From the NCBI RefSeq assembly GCF_000972845.2, contig NC_040032.1, forward strand, positions 3,367,073 to 3,431,072: 64,000 bases of DNA, in the 5' to 3' direction. Of this stretch, positions 36,355-46,840 are shown in pieces (positions within the stretch are counted from its first letter, which is position 1; each line of letters begins with the position of its first letter). The notes beneath the pieces are model-generated. The model was not told where the DNA came from, did not search any database, and saw only the letters and a program-made list of their open reading frames with translations. Made by a program: the position numbers and the translations under genes. This stretch comes from Larimichthys crocea. Lineage: Eukaryota > Chordata > Actinopteri > Sciaenidae.

Positions 36355-36360
36355 TTTATT
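36355..36360 (-). terminator. ccni2: ccni2 poly(A) signal candidate
   Basis: TTTATT on the plus strand reads AATAAA on the minus strand, about 1.0 kb past the ccni2 stop codon. It implies a 3'UTR from about 37361 down to roughly 36335. This interval contains A-rich stretches at 36768-36823 but no coding exon. Confidence 0.5.
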
Positions 36361-37361
36361 TCTGTGGTTGACCAGACAAGATATAGCTGCCTCAGTAAAT
36401 GGAGGAATATAAAACAAAATAAAATCTTTACATTGGTCACTGGTGTCGCATCCAGCTTGACTAGATGAATCGAAGCAGATTTCAGAGAACAGAGTAACCA
36501 GTTCACATTAAAAGTAACATTTCAGCAGCCTAGAGCGAAAGAACGACGATCAAAGTCTGCTCCATTCTGTAAATAACTAAAACAAACACAGCACAAATGT
36601 TTAATACAAGTAAGTAGAAGATTAAAGTAATAATTAAAAAAAGTTGTGAAAAAATAGAATTATTTGCATTAAAAAAAGTCTTAATCTCAAAGTGCTATGT
36701 GGCTCTGCGGGGAACCTGAGCACCAACATACCTCTCACAAACAAAATCATGATTAACTCTCAAACATAAAAAAAAAAAGAGCCATTCTTGGCCTCAACCA
36801 CACTCATTAAAAAAAAAAAAACACACACTCAACTGTCTTATTCTTCCTTCACCTCCAACCTGTTCAACAAAACTGGTGGAGGATGTAAAGGACAGGTAGG
36901 TTTAAAAATGGAGAAACAAAGAAGTAGAGAACTTAAATGGACCAAAAACTCTGAGCCAAAGAGAAACATCTCAGTTCGGCTTGATGATTTTTCTTCTTGG
37001 CTGCCAGGCTGTCAACACAGAACAAGTTGTGGCATCAGAGTAAGAGGTGAACTCCGACACTGACACATGCACACCTCCAGATTCACATTTTGGCATGAAC
37101 AAGTGCACAGAAGAGACTAAAACGATATCTAAATCTGACCTCAGGCAGGTCATTTTCTTAAATCTTTTCTTAAATCTTTCATATGAATCCTGAAATGTTA
37201 TGGCAGGTGAGTAAGTCCGTTACTTCAGTGCCCCTTGAAACTTGAATGAATAAGGCTAAATTACTTGAAAAGGTGCTGAATTACAATACTTGTAACATTC
37301 TCGCTGTGACATGGGACCACTGTGCACTTGTAAGAGGTGGGCGGTGTGAAGAAATGTCCGA

Positions 37362-37685
37362 CTAGTTGACAGCGGGGTGCAGAGGTGGGCAGGGTGAGAC
37401 GTTTTTCTGCAGACCCACGGCATCGATTCCCTCCGCCCCTAAAGCCGTCTCCTCATTGTACAAGCACCTAAAACCGTCATAATACTCGTCACAGTCGCCC
37501 TGCTCGCAGATGCCACGCCCCCTCCTGGCCTGCCTGAGGCGCTGAGTGGGGCTCCAGGCTCGCTCTTCGTCCTGGATCTGGGCACTGTCGAAGATGTAGA
37601 CGGCGTTGGCCGGCAGGGAGAACTCCAGGCTGTGTAGGTACTCGTCCACGATCTCTTTGCAGTGGATGAACTCGACGCTATCGAC
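37362..37685 (-). CDS. ccni2: ccni2 coding exon 6 (C-terminus)
   Basis: Acceptor TCTCCCAG. Encodes [20 protein letters not shown] and continues [13 protein letters not shown]; after a linker it has [15 protein letters not shown] and ends [15 protein letters not shown] with TAG at 37362-37364. The C-terminal YDGxxRLYNEx and SPCPPL motifs are shared with cyclin I. 107 codons. Confidence 0.92.
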   Translation of the reverse strand, partial: VDSVEFIHCKEIVDEYLHSLEFSLPANAVYIFDSAQIQDEERAWSPTQRLRQARRGRGICEQGDCDEYYDGFRCLYNEETALGAEGIDAVGLQKNVSPCPPLHPAVN

Positions 37686-40600
37686 CTGGGAGAGACATCG
37701 AAATGGGTCAAATGTTGGAGGCTAGAACTAGATCCAGTTTTACCAAAGTGGCATGATGTTTCTCAACTTTCTAGCATTTTAAGTTGCACACTTTTGTGAC
37801 AAAATATACCAAAATATCCTTCCCTTAGTTTCCTTTGTGTGACCGTTATCCTGACAGCACTGGATTGGTAGAAGCAGCTGCTTTAACTAAAGATGTGTTT
37901 TTTGGCAATACACAAAGCATTATTTGAAGACCTGAACATGCCAAAATGTGCCTTCATCCAAAACACTCTAGTATGATAAAAAATTAATGCCAAAGGTGCA
38001 AAGGTTTGTAAAATAAAAAAATCCGTGGTGCAGATCCTTTATTCAACTTCTATGAATGTACTGAATATCTGATATTCAGTAGGCAAATTTGTATTTTGAA
38101 GGCAAGAATCATTTTAACCAAAACATGTTCTTGGTGGCACAAATTACGTAATGTGCTGCTCTAAATGACCTAAAACGTATCTATGGCATGGATTCCAGTA
38201 TACCAAACAATAATCTTGGAGAAAAGGCCTTCTCAGCAGGCCCGTGCATTTCTCTTACTTGTGCTCTCTTCAGCAGATCAGTGAAGACGGAGAACCAGTC
38301 GGGCGTGACCAACTCCAGCTCCAAAGTGATGATGGCCAAGGCCAACGTGGAGCCCTTGAACTGCCAAAGCTGGTGGCAGGCCATACAGTGCTGCACCTGC
38401 CTGGTCCACAGCGCCGCCTGGAAACCTGAAGGCCTCTTCTGATGCCCCGGCCCAGCGGGATGCACACCGGGGTCTGTTGCAGAGTCCCAGCCGACGCCGG
38501 AGCCGAGCCCGATGGACGGAATGAGGTGCGGGTGGCAGGAGACGAGCAGGGCGTGGAACTGGACCGGAGAAGAGCCAGAGAAACGAAGAAGAAAGAGACC
38601 AAAACGTTAAGCATAATGATGTCATTGTTGTCTCATTGTCCACCCCTCCCTAACTTCACAATTCAACATCAAATACACCAGAGCATTTAAAGTCTAACCA
38701 TACATATCTACATCTTTCATCCCTTTGACCCAAACTCCATTCACATCCATGCACTTTCACTTTGCAGTCTGTGATTCTCTGCTCTTCTCAAGTGTTCATT
38801 TCTTTATCAGAAGCTGCTGTAGAAACTTGGAGCTCTGTGCAGGAGGACACTATGAGCAACAAGTAGAGAATCTGACTAACAGGTTTTTGCCTGTTTGCCT
38901 GAGGAATCATAGTAACCTAGTTCGTATCATATCGTACGTGCAGTGCTCTTGTTGTGTTCCTATTTGTAGGCAGGAACTGTAAATCACAATAAGTGGGCCT
39001 GGTGAAGAAAATCACAGACTAGATTTTGTTGTTAGTCTTTCATTCATGTTGTGTTTAGCTCATTTGCTTCAGTTTGTCTCAAACTCTGTAGCAAAAGCAA
39101 GTTTTTCAAGAAAGTTGAATTTATTGGGAGGTATATTCAGCAATGTGACGCTAAAGTCAAAAAAATAATCCCTCAAACAGTTCCTCTTGACTCCTTCCTT
39201 CTCCTTAAGTTTTTCCTTCTTTGCACCATTTTTTTGGAAATGTCAGCAATTCAGGGTGACGTAGGAAACGAAGGAAATTGTGTATTTAGACTCGACAGTC
39301 CTGAAAAAGGCTGAAAGATTTTAGCATCACAGAACTGATCCTCCCTTTCAAAAGGAAAAAAAAAGCTTTACTTGGATGTTGAAGTATATTTATAGGCATC
39401 TCTGTAAATCAACTTATTTAATCAAAGTGTCATGGTGGAGCGTCTGTGATCAAATTTATTTTTAGTCTATGGAGAATAAGACTTTATTTAGGAAAAGGAA
39501 TTCTTCAGGGCAGGAAGAATGAATGTGAGATACTTACAGTATAGTTAAAAACTATTTGAATTATATACAGAGAGAAAATGTCTTTATTTTATCATAGTTT
39601 TTATTAATACATTATGTCTCTTTATTTTAAAAGTCTCGGATTTTTGTAATACCTAAAAAGGGAAGTGCGAAGTCAAGAGTAGATTCATCAATATCAGTCA
39701 GATCCACAAACTGTAACAGTAGAGGAAAGTGCGATTTTTACACCGAATCTGTCCGATTCAGTTCAAATGTGCCAAGATTTGCTTTTTGGTGACAGTTTAT
39801 GGTTTGTGGCTTTAAGAAAAAAAAAAAAAAAAAATCTGTCCTCCTTAATATCACAAACAAATCTAACGCTGTTGATTATTTCAGGCAATGTAGGCTGTCC
39901 TTCGGCCTAAGATGAGACTACTGACTCACAGGATGCAAGACCTCTTAAAATCAACTGGGGGAATTTCTAGAGCTAGTAGATCGATATAAAAACAAAAAAC
40001 AAACAAACAAACAAAAAAAAAAAACCCACTAAATCACTCAGATTTATTTTAGAGAAGATGTGTGTATTAGGATTTATAATCACTAAAACTGAAGAAGTTG
40101 TCTCAGTGGAAATCGTTTTGAATTGTGTGGCTCAGTACAACGTGGTAAACTATTTCTGTCAAGAAAATTATGGGCTGTATTCATAAAGCACCTAAATGCG
40201 ACCTGTTTTACCTCCAACTTCAGAGTTACATTCTGCAATTTCCCAGCGTGGGATAAATAAAGTATATCTATCTATTATATGATGTGTTCAGCCAAATTTC
40301 AGCATAGCCGCTGTGTCTGTAGATATAAAAGGCTCACTCTAATGGAACAAAAACAAATATTCTTATTTTCAGGTGATCATACACTAATGAAGACAGTTCT
40401 ATTTAAATATTATATTCCATTTCTGCCTGATTCTGTAAATAGAGCCCCCTAAATCTTACACACTGGACCTTTAACATGACCAAAGGTCTACAGCCATGCT
40501 ATTATGTAGAAAGTCAAGGTATCAACCATCCCGAGGGGACCATGAATGTATGCACCAAATTTCATGGCAATCCATCCAAAAGTTGTTGTGATATTGGCGA

Positions 40601-42108
40601 GTTTACAGTTTAAAAGAATTAAACTGATATTGTTTAATGCAATAAACTAAACAAATGTTTTACCATGTAATGAAGCCCTATGTAAAGCCCATCGGAAACT
40701 GTTTCCACGGCAGTGAAGTTATTAATCTTTCATCAATCCATCCTGGATGACTTCTTGATAAGAGCATTATGAATACAGCCCTGGGCCCAAGAGCATGAAG
40801 GGCTGTGTGGTGTGTGTTGACAGTTTAGTCAGTGGTTTAGGCAATTATGTGTGAGGGGGTTTAACGATTAAACTACTGTAAACAGGTCCATGCTGTGAAA
40901 CAATATTGTGCCATAAACAGTAATGCAGCATGGGATTTTTTAACTAAGACAAACCTTGCATTGACATTACAAAGTCTTAACAATTCACAGCATGTTATGG
41001 ACGTGCCAACCACCTAAATCGTCTGTTTCTAGAGGGTTTAGGGTATCAACAGTTGGGCTGCGGGTAAGAGTTAGTCAGAAGTGCCTTGGCCTGATATGCA
41101 ACACGCCGCTTGCAAATGCAGTCTTGCGTGGTTCGAGGAATCTCATACAGCTCCATTCAGAAACGCTCTGTTGCTTTTTGTCCACGTATACAGATGTCTG
41201 GTGACTGGTCTGGGTTATACTGAAAGTTTTGTCCAATAATTTTGCTTTTGTCCTGAAGCTGCACATAGCTGACAATGAAAATCTTTAAATAGAGTTAAAA
41301 TGGACCTCTACTTAGCATTTAAACGACGACGTGGCGCTAAAGCAGTGATTTATTTTCAGGGTTAGCAGTTATTTAAAAACAGGAGTAAAGTGTGCAAAGA
41401 CAATAAAATGTCTTTTCAGGGATACAGTTTTATGGTCAGCCATTGTAACCAAGTTTTAATTATGTAATATGTACAATTTTATTCTCAAGTATTGAAAGAC
41501 CAAGTAGCCAAGCCAACACATCCCCTAATTTTGATCTTTGAGTTTATTATTTTCCCTTCTTGTCTACGGACACGCCAACCAGGACTGAAGGAGTTTATAA
41601 TGATGGGCACAATGAGTCAAATCAAATAAATGCACAATCTATATTAGGACCAACTCTTTAGGGTGGGAGGGTGAGGGTTAGTAAACACCATCTTGAAGCA
41701 AACACAATGCGAGCATGATGGTTTAATGTGTGCTTTTATACTGCTGTGTTTTTTTTTTTTTAAAAAGGCAAGACTGGGACCTGAATTCACAAAGCATTTC
41801 AGCTAGCCGGCTCGCTCTGAGACGCTCTGACAGCTCAGGTCCAGTTAAAAAAGAATACCCAGTTATGTTTGCCTGTCTATCCTGCTGAATTGTGACTTAC
41901 TATGTGAATGAAATCGACCGGTGTCGCGGTGTACAAGTCCCAGTGCAGCTTGTCTAGAATGATCCTCTCCATGCGAAGAATCTCCGCTGTTGAAAAGTTG
42001 CATCCGCTCTGCACAACCAGGTCTTTAACAGAGCCTATTACCTGTTTAAACAGACGCCAACAAAAGGGAAGTAAATAAACGTGTCGTTTTGAAGTAGCAT
42101 TGTCGTGG

Positions 42109-42141
<33 letters not shown>

Positions 42142-43970
42142 AGCTGTATGTGACGTACTTTTGTATCCTTAAAAATGAAGATCTTACCTCATCTTCCTCA
42201 TTGATTTTGGCAGCCAGGACCAATGAGGTAAAAGCAATGCATTTCAGGTATTTTGGTTGGGCCTAAAGAAAAAGAAAAGATTTCTTTTAGTCCTTAAAAA
42301 GCAAAAAAAAAAAAAAAAAAAAAAAAACTGAATGTAAAAACAATACTAGGAATCAGATGCTTTGGGAAAATTTGGTAAATTACCACATTTGGGTCGGCAT
42401 TGATCAATTGTAGCGCTGATGAGGGATACTGGCAGTTTAATGAGGTTTAAAAAGGGGCACTTTTAGGTCACACTGAATATACACTCATCTCTTTCTCCCT
42501 ACAACAAACAACAAACTAGTAGCTCAGTTCATACTGATCAGCAGTCCTATCCAGTGTACAATCTGATGCAGATTATACAAGTATTTCCAACCAAGCAATC
42601 TGACTAAACTAGACATTTAGAACGGGCTCTAATCAGCATGACAGGAAAATGTGCTCGTCACGAAAATTATTATTATCCAACAAGTCCTTTTAAAAGCATA
42701 ATATATATTGCTTTACAGACTGAAATCAGAGGGGTGTTTTTAAAATATTATTCTTAAAATAAAGTTTCTGAAATAACTGGAAATGTTTGGATCACATCCT
42801 CCATCAGCGGTGTGATGAGTTGCTGGCAGTGCTAACCAATAGCCCAAAAATACACGTACACAGATGTAGTTACTACAGAAATCTACAGACACACACTCAT
42901 GTAATAGTCTATAGCAAATACAGACGAGAACTCATGGCTCATGGCTATTTGTGCAGGTTTTTAGTACTGGGGATTTTAGAGAGATATTGAACACTGGTTG
43001 GAAGCTATTAACACACGGTGTAGCAGTCTACCTTGACAGTGGACAGCAGTCGGTTCAGGACACAGACTCCCAGTGCAAAGGTCTCTGGACTGAACTGGAA
43101 CAGCCTGCTCATCTCGCCGAGCCAAAGGATCATTTCTTGGTGTTGGGATGAAGAGATGTCAGCGCCCTGAGTGGTCAAAGGAGATAACAACTGGTTAAAT
43201 CAAAGACTAGACCTCGAGCAATTTTACAAGCAAATGTTTAACTGTGTTTTTGAGTTGAGAGAAGTCCCAACAGGTTTTAACCCAAACTTATGTCTTCTAT
43301 AGGAAATGTTACTCACATTATGACTTGATGCTGTTTGTTTCCAGTCAACCCACATTTGATAAAAATAGGGCAGACAAGTGTATATTAACGGCCTCAGTCT
43401 AACAGTACAAGTCAACCACATCCTCTACCACTCTAAACAATTGCAACAGAAAGTGAACAGCAAGATTTATTGCAGGACTGAAATATTTTTATATTAGTGT
43501 ACTTCATAAAGTGTAGACTTGACACAGGGTGTGTGTGTGTATATATATATATATATAGCACCTACACGAGAAAATACAGTCACATAATTGCTGTGAACTA
43601 TTCATTGCCACCCTGCACCCCATTGACAACTCATAACCTGAACTGTATTTCTTTATCATGGAAAGTCCTCTTATACAGCTGATCATTTCCATAAACAAAC
43701 GAGACCGTGGCCCGCTTCTTAAAAATGACAAATCCTGTTCAATCAGAGTTCTTAGACCTGACTGCGTTAGTGTTTATTGACATTAAAAGACTACGTGAAG
43801 CAGCTTTTAAAAAAAACAAGCTGGAAATGCACACACAGACAACTTTGTCACCTCACCTGGATGCATCCATTCTTGAAGACAGGCACCTTCCATAGGCGAG
43901 CCTCCCTCACCAGAGCGGCCTCCAGCAGGATGACCAGGCGACCGCTCTCCACAGCTCCTGGGTTCTTCAT
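37362..43970 (-). CDS. ccni2: Cyclin-I family protein, CCNI2-like, six coding exons
   Basis: The six exons join, all in phase 0, to a 362-residue protein. Cyclin-I proteins are atypical cyclins; human cyclin I2 is reported to act with CDK5 (family knowledge). The cyclin box includes [20 protein letters not shown], then [58 protein letters not shown] and LHAL-like [10 protein letters not shown]. The second helical bundle has [20 protein letters not shown]. The C-terminus shows [26 protein letters not shown] and SPCPPLHP, all characteristic of cyclin I and I2. The start [20 protein letters not shown] matches the family N-terminus, so an in-frame upstream ATG at 44045 is less likely. Synteny beside septin8 favours ccni2 over ccni. 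The frame is intact in every exon. The gene converges on septin8 and overlaps its long isoform. Confidence 0.93.
38259..38558 (-). CDS. ccni2: ccni2 coding exon 5, antisense host of the septin8 tail exon
   Basis: Acceptor CGGTCCAG, donor CAA|GTAAGA. Encodes [20 protein letters not shown], a variable loop, then [20 protein letters not shown] and [25 protein letters not shown] (100 codons, phase 0 at both ends). Residues about 194-250 of the cyclin are encoded by the strand opposite septin8 38274-38442. The loop [20 protein letters not shown] is longer than in cyclin I. Confidence 0.93.
38274..38442 (+). CDS. septin8: Terminal coding exon of long septin-8 isoform, antisense to ccni2 exon 5
   Basis: A pyrimidine-rich tract at 38245-38270 ends in CTTCAG, and the exon opens with C. 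Spliced to the phase-2 donor after 31492, it gives [51 protein letters not shown] and PEGLF, with TGA at 38440-38442. Residues are about 420-475. From memory, the long human SEPT8 isoform ends with ...KKN-RS, SSSKVMMTKASVEPLNC, SWWPAIQCCSCLV and EGFL. The match includes the splice-junction residues, so chance is very unlikely. The exon lies wholly within ccni2 exon 5 on the opposite strand. The CC-x-C cluster could be acylated, which is inference. The upstream intron is 6.8 kb. Confidence 0.85.
40225..40275 (+). mobile_element. LINE 3'-end fragment with ATCT tail
   Basis: The segment TTTCCCAGCGTGGGATAAAT followed by AAAGTATATCTATCTA resembles the 3' terminus of fish LINEs, which end in a stem (CCC..GGG), AATAAAG and an ATCT-type repeat. 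Only the last 50 or so bases are present. Confidence 0.5.
40345..40475. mobile_element. Truncated copy of MITE family B
   Basis: It shares TTTTCAGGTGAT, ACACTAATGAA, ATATTCCATTTCTGCC and the terminal ACTGGACCTTTA with the full copy at 46841-47073. Only the right half and one terminal inverted repeat are present. Confidence 0.65.
41901..42041 (-). CDS. ccni2: ccni2 coding exon 4
   Basis: Acceptor TAAACAG, donor GTAAGT. Encodes [20 protein letters not shown] and continues [27 protein letters not shown]. It contains the conserved LDKLxWDLxTATPxDF segment. 47 codons, phase 0 at both ends. Confidence 0.93.
42188..42262 (-). CDS. ccni2: ccni2 coding exon 3
   Basis: Acceptor TCTTTAG, donor GTAAGA. 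Encodes [20 protein letters not shown] and continues NEEDE, a hallmark cyclin helix (LVLAAKxxEED). 25 codons, phase 0 at both ends. Confidence 0.93.
42263..43031 (-). other. ccni2 intron 2, no feature seen
   Basis: Starts with a 25-base A-run at 42302-42327 on the plus strand. Otherwise it is ordinary AT-rich intron sequence with no coding feature recognised. Confidence 0.5.
43032..43166 (-). CDS. ccni2: ccni2 coding exon 2 (cyclin box start)
   Basis: Acceptor CACTCAG, donor GTAGAC. Encodes [20 protein letters not shown] and continues [25 protein letters not shown]. This is the first helix pair of the cyclin box. 45 codons, phase 0 at both ends. Confidence 0.93.
43167..43856 (-). other. ccni2 intron 1, no feature seen
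   Basis: Contains a short GT/TA tract at 43531-43557. No exon or mobile element was recognised. Confidence 0.5.
43857..43970 (-). CDS. ccni2: ccni2 coding exon 1
   Basis: ATG at 43970-43968, donor GTGAGG. Encodes [20 protein letters not shown] and continues [18 protein letters not shown] (38 codons, phase 0). A CTTCAG acceptor about 44 bases upstream (near 44014) suggests a separate 5'UTR exon further right. Confidence 0.9.
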
Positions 43971-45080
43971 TGCGACCGTGGCACAGGCCAGGCTGCACCC
44001 AGGGCACACACACCTGAAGCAGGAGGAGGAGGAGGAGGAGGACACAGGTAGGGTTACAGTGGGAACTGGTTAGCCTTCACTCAACAAAATCCTCCATGAA
44101 GCTTTGCACACACACACTCCATGCATTCATTCGGCTGCAAGTTTCACCTTCATTTGCGTAAGAGAGATCTGATGAGGATGCAAGATAAAAAAAACACTGG
44201 GTTCACTTTCTGAGAGGCAAACAGGGAAAAAAAAAAAAGGCAAAACAACACAAAGGGTTCAACAAAATAAACAGAAAACAGCAACTTGAGCCTCTCCTTT
44301 ACACTGAGGACAGGTTTAAACAAGTTTCTCTGTTTATGTTTTGACAATTTTGGGCGCCAGTTCGAATAATGTGGTGAGGAGTTCTCAAAGTATGCAGCAG
44401 GAAACAGACCATCGCTCGGTTTGATAAACACCAACGCCATTTTGCAGAGTTTTTGCAGGCAGATCGCGCAGGATTAAGCAACTAGATTTTAAATGCAAAA
44501 CGTTGGAACAATGTGTACGTGACTAAATGTGCACACTCAAACACTCATGCACGCACACTGAGGATCCAGGCGGGATAATAGGCTGCAGCTGCTGCTGCTG
44601 CCTCTTGCACAGTTGCTGCAGCAGTGAGAAAAGAAGAAAAAAAAAAAAAACATTTGTCTTCCTCTTTTGTTCCTGTTGTTGTTTTTCATACCTCTATGAT
44701 TTCAAAAACAGGAGATCCCCACGACGGCAGGTGCATTTATACGGTTGTTGTTGTGTTTTTTTTTTTTTTCTCCAATTAGTCCATATTCAGCAAAATCAGC
44801 AAAGAAACAAACAACAGTCGGATGCTGTTGGAGAACACAATCTCGGAGGGAAATGTGTTTTGGAGTGAGTGTAGGGAGAGCAGCCGCATTATATATATAT
44901 ATATATAAAAAAAGAGCAAATAAAACCACAAAAAAAAAAAGCGCGAATTAATCCAAATAACTGCGGTGGTGGTAAGAAAATAAGCGCAACAAAAAAAAGA
45001 GAGGCAGGAAGCAGAGACTGGGAGGACTGAGGGCAGGCTGTGTTTTGAACGCTCTGGACTCCGCCCACCGTGACGTCACG
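43971..45080 (-). promoter_or_regulatory. ccni2: ccni2 5' leader and promoter candidate with CRE and GC box
   Basis: The palindrome TGACGTCA, a perfect cAMP-response element, is at 45071-45078. It is flanked by CCGCCC (45061-45066) and CGCCGCC, all within the only CpG-rich patch upstream of the start codon. The 1.0 kb between this and the ATG should contain the 5'UTR and an intron, with an acceptor near 44014. (GGA)n at 44021-44041 (CCT on the coding strand) supplies that acceptor's pyrimidine tract. Confidence 0.5.
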
Positions 45081-45779
45081 CCGCCGATTAAACAGAAATG
45101 TGTTAGTGGGTCAGACATACGGGACCCCTCACACAAAATGGTCGAGCTTTCCACTGGAAATGGAAGATTTCTGCTGTGTGTCCCACTAACATGTTGGTCC
45201 AGGTGCTGAGAGGCAGACTGCAGCTCCCTCTCTGCTGACATGCTGGTTTATGTCTCTCTCATGCAGGCTGATGTTTCTCATAAAGTCACTACATAACAAG
45301 TCACTCATGGTTGCAAAGATATCTGGAGCTTAATAAGTGATCACTTATGGGGTCTTGTCTTGTGCTTGTTTTACTTTCTTTGCATTCCCTTTGTCCCTTC
45401 TGGTTTTATCCATCGGCATATCCCATCAAACCTCACTCTGAGGGCAGGTACAGTCCTGCTGCAGCCTCATCTCTGTGGTTGTCTTTGATTTTACTCTCAG
45501 GGGTTTTCCACTGATGGCATTTGTCAAGTAGTAGGGTGGAAAGCACATTAACACTCATGGTTTTGGTCTTCTTGCTTAATGTTTCCTGTTTTATTTTGTA
45601 ATTCTCCCCTTTTTTATGTGCTTGTGCTTTACTTCCTGTCGTTGCTGCTCCAGCTGATTGGTCTCTGAAACTCAGAGTGTGGTGGCTCTGGCAGTCCAGT
45701 CTCTTCTGCGCCACAACTAATCTAAAAAATTTGCAAAGACATGGACCTGAAGCTGTCAATCCAAGTGGCTACACTTCAC

Positions 45780-45900
45780 AGTTATGCATAACTTTAAGTC
45801 TTGATATAATTTGAACAGGTGCAATAGTTGCAACCTGTATGAGGCTGACTTGAGGCAGAACTGGACACACTGGGCAGCCATCCCTCAGTGACCCCAGGAG
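45780..45900 (+). repeat. Interspersed repeat family A, copy 3 (partial)
   Basis: GTTATGCATAACTTTAAGTC, followed by ATATAATTTGAACAGGTG, matches the core of the copies at 15830 and 61560. GAGGCTGACTTG further right matches their distal block. Intervening sequence has been lost. Confidence 0.55.
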
Positions 45901-46840
45901 CACCAGATTTAGTGAATAGAAATTTGTTTGCTATTTGATAAATTACTGTTTTGTTTGGTTATATAATAGTGGTTAAAGTTGGATTTGGCAGGTGGCAGAA
46001 CGCGCTACCTCAAACAAAATGTGAGAATTTGCTGCTTTTATATAATCTTAAATTCACTGTTGAATGTTGATGTCTAAGAAGCCTAGAAAAGGACATAATG
46101 TAAGAAAAGGTTAACATACAAGTCAGAAATATAGTTGAATTAGTTATATTCCAGAGCGTTCCTGTCCATGTTAACCCCCAGTAATACTGAATGCACCACC
46201 AAAGAACGATTTAACCATAATGGCTCATAGGGGTCTCATTTTCTACCATCTTAAAGATGGGTCCTATGTCAGATTTTGATACTTGGAGAAACATGGGTTG
46301 TGGATGCAGGATGGGGGTTAGTCAGCAGTTCAAAGTACAGGTTTGCCTCTGAGTGCCCTGGTGGGTGAATCCAGGCATGCCTGAGGCTGACAAAGTAACC
46401 GTAGTGAAAGTTAAGTGACCATGTGGAGATAAGCCCAACGACTTGAGTCTGAGATGGTTTCGAATGGACACTGCCTTCAAACCTTTATGATTAACAGTAT
46501 AGCTGTTGCTTTGATTCTGCATGAAGCGTTCAGCAATCATAGCTGTTTGTATCAACGATACATTAGCAACGACTGTTCGTCTGCTAATGTTAACATGTAT
46601 TGCATCTGTATCTTGAGTATTTTGGCCGTAAGACAACAGAAATGTTTTTGTTTCACTGTTTTGCCTGAATAAATAAATACATACTCACATGATCGACTAA
46701 TCAACTAATCATTTCAGCTCTATCTGACAGAGAGACACTAATCGACTGACTGTCCAACATTGCTATCAAAGAACCAGATGCACTTGAACCACCTACAGGT
46801 GTGTCTCAGGATAATGTTGTGATGACTGACATATTTACTG

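Larger units (their letters stand above)
38559..41900 (-). other. ccni2 intron 4
   Basis: A 3.3-kb intron holding a 3' LINE fragment near 40225-40275, a truncated MITE copy at 40345-40475 and a short dispersed-repeat fragment near 40530-40610. It may also contain the 3'UTR of long septin8 on the plus strand; the only plus AATAAA I noted is at about 40254, inside the LINE fragment. No other exon was recognised. Confidence 0.5.

Noticed and set aside
38270..38643. Two further open frames on the minus strand over ccni2 exon 5
   Set aside because: Proline/arginine-rich readings in the wrong frames of a GC-rich coding exon; only the frame with HCMACHQL matches the cyclin family.
43848..44045. Longer ccni2 start at 44045 giving an extra MSSSSSSSCF leader
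   Set aside because: The leader comes from a (GGA)n tract that looks like an intron pyrimidine tract ending in CTTCAG, and cyclin-I proteins start at MK-PG as at 43970.
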